In this document: one piece after another, positions 17,335 to 27,045 of the stretch | How the letters are laid out: every line of letters starts with the position of its first letter | Position numbering within the stretch: position 1 is the stretch's first letter | Origin: Pedobacter heparinus DSM 2366 | GTDB taxonomy: Bacteria; Bacteroidota; Bacteroidia; Sphingobacteriales; Sphingobacteriaceae | Length of the DNA stretch: 64,000 bases | Assembly (NCBI RefSeq): GCF_000023825.1 | Contig: NC_013061.1 | Span: 1,860,001-1,924,000, forward strand | Direction of reading: 5' to 3' | Program-made: the position numbers and the translations under genes | The notes under the pieces: generated by a model | What the model was told of the DNA's origin: nothing | Databases searched by the model: none | The model's input: only the letters and a program-made list of their open reading frames with translations

Positions 17335-18459
17335 TTAGTAATTGATCACCTGCTCTTCCAGGTGATCGGGCAGGTCGCGGTAGTTGTACTGCTGCCCCCT
17401 TAACTGTGGCTCAAATCCGGCTTCCCTGATCGCATCCTGTATGCCTTTTGCTGTAAAACGATGCGGGGCACCGGCAGCAGATACCACATTTTCTTCAATC
17501 ATAATGGAACCAAAATCATTTGCCCCGGCATGCAGACAAAGTTCTGCCACATTTTTGCCCACTGTAAGCCAGGATGCCTGTATATTTTTGATGTTGGGCA
17601 GCATGATGCGGCTTAAAGCCAGCATCCTGATGTATTCATCGCCCGAAACATTGTTGCTGATACCCCTTAAACGTTTCAGCAAGGTACCATCATCCTGGAA
17701 AGGCCATGGAATAAAAGCCAGAAAACCCTTGGCATCAGCCGGTTTTTCACTTTGTACCTCCCTGATCCATACCAGGTGCTCAAAACGCTCTTCTATGGTT
17801 TCTACATGACCAAACATCATGGTTGCCGAAGTGGTAATGTGCAGCTGGTGCGCTGCCCGCATGACATCCAGCCATTCCTGACCCCCGCATTTTCCTTTAG
17901 AGATCAGCCTTCTCACCCTGTCGTTCAAAATTTCTGCACCGGCCCCGGGCAAAGAATCCATGCCAGCTGCTTTTAGGGCAGTTAAAACTTCAGTATGTGA
18001 AAGCCCTTCCAGCTTGGCTACATGCGCAATTTCGGGCGGACCAAGCGCATGCAGCTTCAGGTCGGGATACAATTCTTTCAGCTGTTTAAACAGGTCTGCA
18101 TAGAATTTCAGGCCCAGCTCAGGGTGGTGGCCACCCTGTAAGAGCAGCTGGTCGCCGCCCAGCCTGAATGTCTCTTCTATTTTTTGCTTATAGGTTTCAA
18201 TATCGGTAATATAACTTTCCTCGTGGCCCGGGCGCCTGAAGAAATTACAGAATTTACAGTTGGCAATACATACATTGGTGGTATTGACGTTCCTGTCTAT
18301 CTGCCAGGTCACTTTTCCACTTGGTACCTGCTTTTTTCTCAATTCATTGGCCACATAAGCCAGTTCAGCTGTTGCTGCATGATGATATAAAAACACACCC
18401 TCTTCTTTGGTTAGAAAGTCGAAGTGCAAAGCCCTTTGTAATAATTCGGCAGTATTCAT
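17335..18459 (-). CDS. mqnC: Cyclic dehypoxanthinyl futalosine synthase (radical SAM)
   Basis: A 374-residue cytoplasmic radical-SAM enzyme of the futalosine route to menaquinone. C64-x3-C68-x2-C71 ('VCIANCKFC') holds the 4Fe-4S cluster. 'LLLQGGHHPELGL', 'GPPEIAHVAKLEGLS', 'DSLPGAGAEIL' and the near-C-terminal 'GANDFGSIMIEENVVSAAG' match MqnC better than the related MqnE. It cyclises dehypoxanthine futalosine. Its partners MqnA, B, D and E are not in this window. It diverges from the M16 protease pair across a 109-nt gap. Confidence 0.88.
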   Translation of the reverse strand: MNTAELLQRALHFDFLTKEEGVFLYHHAATAELAYVANELRKKQVPSGKVTWQIDRNVNTTNVCIANCKFCNFFRRPGHEESYITDIETYKQKIEETFRLGGDQLLLQGGHHPELGLKFYADLFKQLKELYPDLKLHALGPPEIAHVAKLEGLSHTEVLTALKAAGMDSLPGAGAEILNDRVRRLISKGKCGGQEWLDVMRAAHQLHITTSATMMFGHVETIEERFEHLVWIREVQSEKPADAKGFLAFIPWPFQDDGTLLKRLRGISNNVSGDEYIRMLALSRIMLPNIKNIQASWLTVGKNVAELCLHAGANDFGSIMIEENVVSAAGAPHRFTAKGIQDAIREAGFEPQLRGQQYNYRDLPDHLEEQVINY

Positions 18460-18540
18460 GTTACAAAATTAACTAAAATTGCCATAAGATCTTTTCTTTT
18501 TATTTCACATTATTATCACAATTCGCCACCTCATAATTCC

Positions 18541-18548
18541 TATCTTTG
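18541..18548 (+). promoter_or_regulatory. Possible -7 box for the M16 pair
   Basis: TATCTTTG fits the Bacteroidota TAnnTTTG consensus 20 nt before the ATG at 18569. No TTG was seen at the expected upstream distance, so this is half a promoter at best. Confidence 0.4.
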
Positions 18549-18568
18549 CCGCAATTATTTTTCAATTT

Positions 18569-19813
18569 ATGGTAGATTTTAACCGTTTTACACTGGCCAA
18601 CGGCCTTCGTGTACTGGTACATGAAGATGATACAACGCCCATGGCGGTGTTAAACATTTTATATGATGTAGGCGCCAGGGACGAAGAAGCCGGCAGAACA
18701 GGCTTTGCGCATTTGTTTGAACACCTCATGTTCGGGGGCTCGGTGAATATACCAAGTTACGATGAACCCCTACAGCGTGTAGGGGGCGAAAACAATGCCT
18801 TCACCAGCAACGACATCACCAATTATTACATTACGCTGCCGGCTGTAAACCTGGAAACGGCCTTCTGGCTGGAAAGCGACCGCATGCTAAGCCTGGCTTT
18901 TTCTGAAAAAAGTCTGGAAACCCAGCGCAATGTAGTTTGTGAGGAGTTTAAACAACGTTACCTGAACCAGCCCTATGGCGATGTATGGTTAAAATTGAGG
19001 CCGCTGGCCTACACTACACACCCTTATCGCTGGGCAACCATCGGGCAGGACCTGGCGCAAATTGAAAACGCTAAAATGGAAGATGTGAAAGCATTTTTCA
19101 AAAAACATTATAATCCCCAGAATGCCATTATGGTTGTAGGTGGAAATGTAAAAACTGAAGCGGTAAAAGCCCTGGCCGAAAAGTGGTTTGCTGCTATCCC
19201 GGCAGGAGAAAAATACCTGAGAAACCTGCCTGCAGAACCCGCCCAGACTGAAGAAAGAAAAGAAAGGCTTACTGCCGATGTACCTTTAAATGCCATTTAT
19301 ATGGCCTTTAAAATGCCTGCCAGAAAAGACCGTGACTACCAGGTATATGACCTCATGTCAGACGTGCTCTCACAAGGGCAGTCGTCCAGGTTATACAACA
19401 GCCTGCTCAAAGAGCAGCAGCTGTTCAGCGATATCCACGCTTACATTACCAGCAGCATAGACGAGGGTTTGTTTGTCATTGAAGGTAAGCTGGTTGAAGG
19501 GGTCAGCATGGATACTGCAGAAAACGCCATCTGGAAGGAACTGGACAAACTTACCGAAGAACCGGTTACCGACGAAGAGATCACTAAAGTGAAAAACAAG
19601 TCAGAATCTATTATGGTATTTGCCGAGATGAACCTGCTGGATAAGGCCATGAACCTCGCTTATTATGAGCTGCTCGGTGATGCAGCCGGCCTGAATACAG
19701 AGATCGACAAATATCTGGCAGTTAGTCCCCAGCGTATCCTGCAGGCTGCCAAAAAAACCTTTGTGAAAACACAATGTTCAACTTTATACTATTTAACTGT
19801 CAAAGATGCTTAA
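18569..19813 (+). CDS. M16-family zinc protease, catalytic subunit
   Basis: A 414-residue pitrilysin-type peptidase with no signal peptide. The inverted zinc motif HxxEH is intact (H48, E51, H52 in 'HLFEHLMFGG'), and the distal glutamate lies in 'NVVCEEFKQRY'. The next gene encodes a second M16 protein without the motif, overlapping by 8 nt. This matches the two-subunit bacterial M16B arrangement, in which an active and an inactive subunit form a peptide-degrading clamp. Substrates are unknown. Confidence 0.92.
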   Translation: MVDFNRFTLANGLRVLVHEDDTTPMAVLNILYDVGARDEEAGRTGFAHLFEHLMFGGSVNIPSYDEPLQRVGGENNAFTSNDITNYYITLPAVNLETAFWLESDRMLSLAFSEKSLETQRNVVCEEFKQRYLNQPYGDVWLKLRPLAYTTHPYRWATIGQDLAQIENAKMEDVKAFFKKHYNPQNAIMVVGGNVKTEAVKALAEKWFAAIPAGEKYLRNLPAEPAQTEERKERLTADVPLNAIYMAFKMPARKDRDYQVYDLMSDVLSQGQSSRLYNSLLKEQQLFSDIHAYITSSIDEGLFVIEGKLVEGVSMDTAENAIWKELDKLTEEPVTDEEITKVKNKSESIMVFAEMNLLDKAMNLAYYELLGDAAGLNTEIDKYLAVSPQRILQAAKKTFVKTQCSTLYYLTVKDA

Positions 19814-21080
19814 CCGTACACTAGCCCCGGAATCAAAACAGGTTGATGAAATTAATTTTATTGAACCCTTAAAACAGCAGCTGGACAACGGTATACCGGT
19901 TTTTACCATCAATGCAGGTAAGCAGCAACTGGTGCGTATTGAATTTATATTTGAAAATGTAAACTGGGATGCCTCAAAGCCTTTGCAGGCTATAGGGGTA
20001 AGCCACCTCGTCAACAATGGTACGGCCAACCTTACAGCTAAAGAAATAGCCGATAAGGTCGATTATTATGGTGCCTTTTTGCAGACAGAATACGGGGCCG
20101 ATCAAACCTGTGTGAAACTGTATACCCTCAATAAACACCTGGCTTCCGTATTGCCGATTGTCAGGTCTATCCTCAATGAAAGCATTTTTCCGGAACAGGA
20201 GCTGGGTATCTTTATCCAGAATCAGAAGCAATCCCTGCAGGTAAACCTTCAAAAGAACGATTTCCTGGCCAGGAAACATTTTGCCCATGCACTTTTTGGC
20301 GATAGCCCTTATGGTTCCAATATTGGACCGGCAGATTATGATGCCCTAAAAAGAGAAGAGCTGTTAAACTATTTTAAAGCAGCTTACAAACCACAGAACT
20401 GTACCATCTTTGTAGCCGGTAAGTTTGAACAAAGGGAATTTGATACCCTGAACAGCATTATGGGTAAGGATTGGGACAATAAAGCCGCCTCAGCAACCAA
20501 CAAATTCAGTTTTACCCATAGCGCCAAAGGCGATATCCTGATCGAAAAACCTGAAGCCATACAGTCGGCCATCCGAATGGGGAGCCTGGCCATTACGCGC
20601 AGCCACCCCGATTTTGCCGGTTTCCAGGTATTAAATTGCCTGCTTGGTGGCTATTTTGGTTCCAGGTTAATGGCCAATATCCGCGAAGATAAAGGCTATA
20701 CTTATGGGATTGGTTCTGCCGTGGCCTCTTTAAAAGATGCAGGTTATTTCTTTATCGCCACCGAAGTAGGGGTAGCCGTATGCAACAGTGCAATAGCCGA
20801 AATTGAAAAAGAGATCAATATTCTTAAAACAGAACTGGTTAGCGAAGATGAACTGGAACTGGTAAGAAATTACATGCTGGGTGCTATGCTGGGCAGCCTT
20901 GAAAATGCTTTTTCCCATGCCGATAAGTTTAAAAATGTGTATTTCTCAGGTCTGGATTACCGTTACTATGAAAAATATATAGCAACCGTAAAATCCATCA
21001 CGCCGGCAGATCTCAATGAACTGGCAGGTAAATACCTCAATACCGATAGCTTCACTAAAGTAGTGGTAGGTAAAAAATAA
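19806..21080 (+). CDS. M16-family protease, non-catalytic partner subunit
   Basis: A 424-residue M16 homologue whose zinc motif is lost: the equivalent of HxxEH reads H67-L-V-N70-N71 in 'VSHLVNNGTANLT'. The C-terminal 'MANIREDKGYTYGIGS' keeps the Arg/Tyr signature that inactive M16B subunits use to bind substrate. The gene overlaps the catalytic-subunit gene by 8 nt, so equal production is likely. It ends 10 nt before the convergent DUF3857 gene, with a shared hairpin. Confidence 0.9.
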   Translation: MLNRTLAPESKQVDEINFIEPLKQQLDNGIPVFTINAGKQQLVRIEFIFENVNWDASKPLQAIGVSHLVNNGTANLTAKEIADKVDYYGAFLQTEYGADQTCVKLYTLNKHLASVLPIVRSILNESIFPEQELGIFIQNQKQSLQVNLQKNDFLARKHFAHALFGDSPYGSNIGPADYDALKREELLNYFKAAYKPQNCTIFVAGKFEQREFDTLNSIMGKDWDNKAASATNKFSFTHSAKGDILIEKPEAIQSAIRMGSLAITRSHPDFAGFQVLNCLLGGYFGSRLMANIREDKGYTYGIGSAVASLKDAGYFFIATEVGVAVCNSAIAEIEKEINILKTELVSEDELELVRNYMLGAMLGSLENAFSHADKFKNVYFSGLDYRYYEKYIATVKSITPADLNELAGKYLNTDSFTKVVVGKK

Positions 21081-21082
21081 AA

Positions 21083-21112
21083 TATCCTGGCTATTCTATT
21101 TTAGCCAGGATA
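21083..21112. terminator. Shared bidirectional hairpin overlapping a stop codon
   Basis: A 10-bp stem TATCCTGGCT/AGCCAGGATA (21083-21092, 21103-21112) with a T-run after it on the + strand (21115-21119). The stop codon of the minus-strand DUF3857 gene lies inside the stem, so coding and termination signals overlap. Confidence 0.7.
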
Positions 21113-22989
21113 CCTTTTTGTTTATCGGCCTGATAGATCTTTTTATGAAAGGCCACAAAGTCGTTATACTTTTCTGGTGGATAAGCCTTGCTGGTCATTG
21201 TTTTTGTACGGGTATAGACCAGGGTATTGTCTTTCGCCACTACCTTTGCCGTATACCTTCCGAATTCCGATTCGATCAGCACATCTTTAGGCATAAACTC
21301 TACCTTATACCCTTTAGGTATGGTATAAACGATCTCATCTTCATCATTAAAGCTGTAATCGATACTGAAAAAAGTTTTGCGGTCTTCCAGGGCTGTTACC
21401 GCTGTTTCCTGCCTGTTTAACAAATTTAAGGTCATAAATAACTTATCCCCGCCCTTAGTCAGCAGCTGTGTGCATTTTAAGCCTATCTGCTCATTCAATA
21501 CCGCTGCATTTTTATCCGGTTGTGTATAACTGAGGGTCCCGATCTGCATGTTTGGAATGCTCAGTGAGTTCATGATCCTTTTTCGCTGCGCTGTGGGATC
21601 TATAAGCAGCATGGCCACATTGTCTTCGTACTGGGCATTCGCATACTGGGTTTCAATGCTCACCAATGCCGAACCTTCTTCATCCAGGTTTACTTTTGTA
21701 CTGCGCTTCTGGTAGTTGCTGGCCGGATCGTACACTGGTGTCTGTACCAGTTTGCCCCCATTTTCAGTGATCAGCAATACGGTCCTGTTCGAATTGGAAT
21801 TGCCTATAAAACCGGCTGGCATCAGCTGACTGGTACACTCCAGCCATACCGTATCTTTTTCAAGCGGCACACAAAGGATCATGTGGTTGGTCTGGTTCAT
21901 GCTGGCATATTGTTTATTTATAGAAGGCATATCATTGCCAAGGATCACCAGGTCCGATTTGATCCCAGCCTCCTGCAGCATGGCCTTCATGTAGTTAGAT
22001 AAGCCCTTGCAGTCGCCGTAATTTACAGCAGCTACTTTTTCGGCAGCAATGGGTTTGTAACCCCCTATACCCAGCTGCACCCCCACATATCTGGTATTTG
22101 ATTGCAAATAATTATACAATATCCTGATTTTTTCTTTTGGGTCTTTGGCTGTTTTCAGCAGGCCCTGTATTTTCGTTTTTGCGCCTTCAGGAAGCACCTG
22201 CATACCGCTGCTCAGGTTAAAGAGCCAGGAACCCAGGCTGGCCCAGGTTTCTATGTTCGCTTTTGAATTGTCAAATTCAAATTGGTTTGGAGCAACAGAA
22301 ACCCAAGGCATTACATTCTTTAAACCCATACTCATCGGTTCGTATTCCAGGGCAGGCACATTTTTACAGCTCCATTGGTACTGGATCTTATCCTTTATTT
22401 TTATTGAGTCGGTCTTTACATTTTTGCTTTTAAGGTATTTAAACGTCATTGTTTCAGGAATCCTGAAAATATAATTCGATTGCTCTACCGCGTAGCCCCA
22501 GTTACTTGCCGGGTACCAGGTCGGGTACGAACGGATACCACTATAATCTACCGTGTAACTGTATGCTATGGTATAGGGATAGTCGGTATACATAAAATCG
22601 AGATATTTTACCCTGTCGTCCTGGTACAGCGTTCCATCAGAAACCGCACTTCTGTCCTTAAAATCCGAACTTTTGTAATCCTTTATTTTGATTCCCTTGT
22701 CGTTATACAACGTAGCTTTCAGACTGGAAATACCTGAAAATTTATCATAAAATTCGTGCATGTTAGAGGCCGACTCCCCGTTCTTATTCAATATGGTTAT
22801 GGCAGTTTTGTAAGTTAAAACCGCAGTTCCCGGATTTTTCACTTCATAAACCTGCTCTTCATTTCTGATCACAACAGAAGCATTTTTCAGCAGTTCAGCA
22901 GGAATTTTACTGACATCATAAATCTCCTGGGCATTTACCCTCGAAAGGGCAAGCAAGGAAACTATCAAAAGGAAAGGTTGTTTCATCAT
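21091..22989 (-). CDS. DUF3857 protein with an intact transglutaminase-like domain
   Basis: A 632-residue secreted protein (signal ending SRVNAQ). The N-terminal ~250 residues are the DUF3857 beta domain. The central transglutaminase/cysteine-protease-like domain keeps a Cys in 'YGDCKGLSNYM', a His in 'QTNHMILCV' and an Asp/Glu region 'VWLECT'. A C-terminal beta domain ends the protein. The function of DUF3857 proteins is unknown; peptide cross-linking or cleavage in the periplasm is the usual guess. The ATG follows the upstream paralog with a one-base stop/start overlap (TAATG), so the pair is translationally coupled. Confidence 0.85.
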   Translation of the reverse strand: MMKQPFLLIVSLLALSRVNAQEIYDVSKIPAELLKNASVVIRNEEQVYEVKNPGTAVLTYKTAITILNKNGESASNMHEFYDKFSGISSLKATLYNDKGIKIKDYKSSDFKDRSAVSDGTLYQDDRVKYLDFMYTDYPYTIAYSYTVDYSGIRSYPTWYPASNWGYAVEQSNYIFRIPETMTFKYLKSKNVKTDSIKIKDKIQYQWSCKNVPALEYEPMSMGLKNVMPWVSVAPNQFEFDNSKANIETWASLGSWLFNLSSGMQVLPEGAKTKIQGLLKTAKDPKEKIRILYNYLQSNTRYVGVQLGIGGYKPIAAEKVAAVNYGDCKGLSNYMKAMLQEAGIKSDLVILGNDMPSINKQYASMNQTNHMILCVPLEKDTVWLECTSQLMPAGFIGNSNSNRTVLLITENGGKLVQTPVYDPASNYQKRSTKVNLDEEGSALVSIETQYANAQYEDNVAMLLIDPTAQRKRIMNSLSIPNMQIGTLSYTQPDKNAAVLNEQIGLKCTQLLTKGGDKLFMTLNLLNRQETAVTALEDRKTFFSIDYSFNDEDEIVYTIPKGYKVEFMPKDVLIESEFGRYTAKVVAKDNTLVYTRTKTMTSKAYPPEKYNDFVAFHKKIYQADKQKGILAKIE

Positions 22990-24992
22990 TAACTTTTCTT
23001 AAATACAATTTGTTCTGCCTGTTTTCTTACAATATTCTTAAAAAGCTCTTTTAAGTAGTGGTATTCTTCCGGCGTGAAGAATGCTTTTTTCAAGGATATT
23101 TTGCTGGTGATCATCAGCTTATTTTCTTCAGCAGCAAACATGAAAACAAAGGAAGCAGCATCATCCGGTAAAACTACTTTTTCATTTTTGGGCGATTTAT
23201 CCAAATGGTATTCTTTTGGAAAATCGATTGTGATGCGGTAATTTTCTTCCTTAGGATAAGCAAAGTCGACCGGATAAATCCTTTCTTCCAGTTTAAAGGG
23301 ATTTTCCTTTGTCCTTTCAAACAATAGCGGGGCAAAATAGGCCAGGTTTCCGGCTTCTTCCACATTGTCCTCAATGGTTACATCCATGCTTTCCACCAAA
23401 GGTTCGGCCAGGTTGGCCAGGTTCTGGATCTGATAGTTTTTTATACCAAGACCCGGTCTGTCGGTTTTATAATCTTTCAGAAAATCAGTCTCATTTGTCG
23501 CCGAACGGTATTTTCCCCTGCGGTTTAAAGCCTCATAATGGGTAGACGACAGATACAGTTTACCACTGAATTTGTTTTCTTTGTCCAGAGTCAGCATTAA
23601 ATTGATGTTTGTCTTGCTCAGATTGGCCTCGTCCAGTGATATCCATGCAGCAGTGGCATCAGGCAGGTTTACTTTTAAGCCCTGATGGTTTAGGTTTTCA
23701 TAGGCAATCATGTTCAGGGCGTGGTCTTTATCTGTGGCGTCCAAAAGGATCATTTTATCGCCAATTTCGGCCTGAACGATCACATTGTTAAAATCCGTAA
23801 TCATTGGAAAACCAGGATGTGCCCCATTTTCCCTTGTACTCAGTAAAACCGGTGATGCTGTAATGTTTGCTTCATTTAAAAGTGTGAGCAGACAAAGGTT
23901 AATATCGGCCGAGTTACCGGTTTTCTTCTCAAATATGTTTTTTGGGCTGGTTTCCGAAGTATACAAGCGGTAATTACCGTCCCATTTAATGTTATTTTTT
24001 ACATAGTTAAAAATGAGCTGTAATACCGTATCAGGCTGTGTTGCAGTTTTTACAATGTCCTTTAAAATGCTTTTGCTGTAACTTTTTTTATTTATAAAAG
24101 CCCCGAAGTTTTCTTCTGTTTTAAGTCCGGTAACAATTTTTGGCCAGGAAGAAGTAAATTCCCTGTAAACCTGTCCGGGTACTGTTACAGAGCTCAGTTC
24201 AAAACCTACTTTGCTCACATAATCTTCCATCGTAGTAATGAAATTCTCTTTCTTTAAACCCGGCACATTTTCAACCTGATAATGCAGTTTTAAGCATGAG
24301 GCATTCAGTGTTCCTGCGCTCGAACTAAAAGTTTCGTTCACATATTCCTGTTTGGGGTTTAAAAACAGGTACCCGCCAGATCTTATCTTGTATTTGTAAT
24401 ATTCCGGAATATTGACTTCGTACTCAGAATATAGGGTAGGGATGCTTCTCTGAAAATACCAGGGCTGCAGGTTAAAGATAAAATCGGATTTTGTTTTGTA
24501 TTTATATTCAACAATAGATCCTTCTTTTACATTGGGCAGGGCAAACTTTTTAAGCGTAAAATTTTTATCCTGTTTTTCTGAGAATTTGGCATCTTTATTT
24601 ATCTTGCTGATCACAATTTTATCACCTTCAAGGTTATATGTGGCCGCATCCATGTAGTCCAGCTTTTCTTCCGAAGAATTTTGTTTGTAAAACCTCAGTT
24701 CCAGGTTTCCGTAATCGTACCCGCTCTTATTGATGATCTTGTAACGGATATGTCTTTCAAAAACGAATGCAAAGTCACCGGTCTTAGGGCTGAGCTCAAA
24801 ATATCCTCTCCCTACATCAAACAAGATCAGGGCTGCTGCAGCCGAATCCGCACCACTTCCTTTACTGTCAAATTCGGCGGGTTCTATTTTTCCATATTTG
24901 AAGGTTTTTGATTTGCTGACTACATTTTCCTGGGCATACGAGAACGATACCAGTAGCAATAGGCATAATACGAGTAGATTTTTCTTGCGCAT
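22989..24992 (-). CDS. DUF3857 protein with a degenerate transglutaminase-like domain
   Basis: A 667-residue secreted paralog of the next gene (signal ending SFSYAQ). It has the same order of domains: DUF3857, transglutaminase-like, C-terminal beta domain. The segment equivalent to 'YGDCKGLS' reads 'TGNSADINLC', so the catalytic Cys is replaced, and the usual His-containing stretch reads 'DFNNVIVQAE', with no His. It is therefore probably a non-catalytic partner of the product of the downstream gene. Both are likely periplasmic or outer-membrane associated. Role unknown. Confidence 0.83.
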   Translation of the reverse strand: MRKKNLLVLCLLLLVSFSYAQENVVSKSKTFKYGKIEPAEFDSKGSGADSAAAALILFDVGRGYFELSPKTGDFAFVFERHIRYKIINKSGYDYGNLELRFYKQNSSEEKLDYMDAATYNLEGDKIVISKINKDAKFSEKQDKNFTLKKFALPNVKEGSIVEYKYKTKSDFIFNLQPWYFQRSIPTLYSEYEVNIPEYYKYKIRSGGYLFLNPKQEYVNETFSSSAGTLNASCLKLHYQVENVPGLKKENFITTMEDYVSKVGFELSSVTVPGQVYREFTSSWPKIVTGLKTEENFGAFINKKSYSKSILKDIVKTATQPDTVLQLIFNYVKNNIKWDGNYRLYTSETSPKNIFEKKTGNSADINLCLLTLLNEANITASPVLLSTRENGAHPGFPMITDFNNVIVQAEIGDKMILLDATDKDHALNMIAYENLNHQGLKVNLPDATAAWISLDEANLSKTNINLMLTLDKENKFSGKLYLSSTHYEALNRRGKYRSATNETDFLKDYKTDRPGLGIKNYQIQNLANLAEPLVESMDVTIEDNVEEAGNLAYFAPLLFERTKENPFKLEERIYPVDFAYPKEENYRITIDFPKEYHLDKSPKNEKVVLPDDAASFVFMFAAEENKLMITSKISLKKAFFTPEEYHYLKELFKNIVRKQAEQIVFKKS

Positions 24993-25050
24993 AAGAGCGA
25001 TAATTTGTTTTCACAATTATAATACATATCACAAGAAGAAAAAAATTTAT

Positions 25051-26886
25051 TTACTTAATATTCAGTAAACTAACCACACCGTCCATAGTAGCCACCAAAA
25101 CCGCATTTTTACGCAATACATTTACGGTGTTGATCATAGAGTTGTCTATTTTATGTGCCCATATAGTTTTGCGCTCCAGCGGATCAAAAGCATATACCAC
25201 GCCATTTCGTGTACCGAAAAACACTTCTCCATCTTTTGCGATCAGCATAGAAGGTACATGCTCATAACCGAAGCCCATGTTTAATCTCCACAATATGCCC
25301 GGGTCCGTAGCCTGTGTTTTATAGGCCACCACCTCATCGTTCATGGTTTTGCCAAAAATCAGGGATCCATCTTCCGACAGGCCGATAGACTCTCTCACAG
25401 TAGCTTCTTTATTTCTCCAAAGTGTTGCTCCGCTGTTTGCATCAAGTGCAGTAAGTACCCTGTCGGGTGCCGCAAAATAAACAATGCCCTTATGGGCTAC
25501 CGGTGTGCACATGGCCGGAGAGAACATGCGGTTGGCATTTCCATTGTTCCATTTCCACAACAGGTTGCCTGTATGTTGGTCCAGTGCATATAAGTGACGG
25601 CCCCAGGAACCAAAGATCACTTTACCTTCATACAACAAAGGTTTGCCTACAATAGTGCCCTCTACCTGGTTAAAGGCCCAGCGCTCTTTCCCCGTTTTCA
25701 GTTCAATTGCCCTGAAGTGGTTGTCGCTCCCGCCAATATAAACCAGGCCTTTATCAATCACCGGAGAACCCAGAACGGCAGCTTTGGTATCGAATTTCCA
25801 AAGCAGTTTGCCTGTATTGAGCTGCAGCGCATAAATGCTGCCATCGCCCGAACCCAGGACAACCAAATTGTCTGCTATGGCAGGCGAAGAATAAATGGCA
25901 CCTTTTGTTTTATAAACCCATTTTTTGCTGCCATCTTTAATTGATAAAGCCTCTATCTCGCCTATGCTGTTGCCAAATATAACCAGCTCATTGCTGGCTG
26001 CAGGTGTCAATACCACATTGGCTGCTGCATGGTAGCTCCATACTTTTTTGACCTGCGGATAGGTCTTATTGATTTCATACGAGGGCCTTTCTATCTTTCC
26101 GGTACTGCTTGCGCTGAATTTGCCCAGTGCAATTTTTCTCCAGGGATGTTCAAGCATAAGACCGGGTTTTTTAACGGCGAACAGGACAGAATCTTTGCGC
26201 ATGGTTACAATGTTATAACCACCAAGACTATCTTTTGCCCTTAAATTGGAGCGCCCCATGGTACCGGGTACACCTTCAAAATTAAGCGCCTGATTGGAAT
26301 GGCCATGCCCGCAGATGGCATACTGTATATTGTATTTTTTTATCCTGTCGGTTGCTTCGTACCAGTTATCCAGACTATTGTCGACAGGGTAGTGGTTGAT
26401 GAAAATAACCGGCATGGTAGCAGAAGTATTTTTTAACACTTTATCCAGCCAGATTACGGCATCCCTGGGGATATGGCCGTCAGACATCCTTACATAGGGC
26501 CCCGAAGCGCAGGCAATAAAACGATAACCGTTGTGGTCAAATGTAAACTTATCGTCGCCAAATTCCCTGATGAAATCCACACCACCCGATTCTGACCAAC
26601 CCGTATCATGATTACCGGGTATAACGTAATAAGGCTTTTTTAATTCGCTTAAAATAGATTTTGCCAGTTTAAGTTCTAATTTGGTGCCCATTTCTGTAAC
26701 ATCGCCCGTAACCACTATAAAGTCAAGATCTGTTTGTTTATTGATGTCATTTACGGTTCTTCTCAGGTCTTCTTCGCCGGTAGCTGTACCCACATGGGTA
26801 TCAGTTACAAAGGCATATTTAAAGGTCTGGGCATTGCTGTTGATAAAACAGCTGAATAGAATGGCAAAAGAAAGGAGCAGTTTCAT
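25051..26886 (-). CDS. Secreted metallophosphoesterase fused to a PQQ-like beta-propeller
   Basis: A 611-residue exported protein. The ATG at 26886 is preferred to one at 26898 because MKLLLSFAILFSCFINSNAQ is a clean signal. Residues ~20-260 form a calcineurin-type phosphoesterase with motifs 'VTDTHVG', 'VVTGDVTE', 'IPGNHDTGW', 'INHYPVD' and 'CGHGHSN'. From ~residue 275 to the end come repeated propeller blades: 'GSKKWVYKTKGAIYSSPA', 'LYALDQHTGNLLWKWN', 'GATLWRN'. Propeller repeats of this kind bind ligands or serve as scaffolds; no PQQ-binding residues can be shown. It stands alone, upstream of the DUF3857 pair. Confidence 0.87.
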   Translation of the reverse strand: MKLLLSFAILFSCFINSNAQTFKYAFVTDTHVGTATGEEDLRRTVNDINKQTDLDFIVVTGDVTEMGTKLELKLAKSILSELKKPYYVIPGNHDTGWSESGGVDFIREFGDDKFTFDHNGYRFIACASGPYVRMSDGHIPRDAVIWLDKVLKNTSATMPVIFINHYPVDNSLDNWYEATDRIKKYNIQYAICGHGHSNQALNFEGVPGTMGRSNLRAKDSLGGYNIVTMRKDSVLFAVKKPGLMLEHPWRKIALGKFSASSTGKIERPSYEINKTYPQVKKVWSYHAAANVVLTPAASNELVIFGNSIGEIEALSIKDGSKKWVYKTKGAIYSSPAIADNLVVLGSGDGSIYALQLNTGKLLWKFDTKAAVLGSPVIDKGLVYIGGSDNHFRAIELKTGKERWAFNQVEGTIVGKPLLYEGKVIFGSWGRHLYALDQHTGNLLWKWNNGNANRMFSPAMCTPVAHKGIVYFAAPDRVLTALDANSGATLWRNKEATVRESIGLSEDGSLIFGKTMNDEVVAYKTQATDPGILWRLNMGFGYEHVPSMLIAKDGEVFFGTRNGVVYAFDPLERKTIWAHKIDNSMINTVNVLRKNAVLVATMDGVVSLLNIK

Positions 26887-27045
26887 GTTTCCGGTCAAAT
26901 TTGTGTCGGCTCAATTTACAGCTTTTTGTTGAAACCAGAAATGCATGTTTATGGTTTTTAACTGTATTTTACCTGGAACCCATAGTTTTTAAACCATACT
27001 TAAATTTTTATAGAACGTTTTTAAATCTATATTAGGTCAAATCGA

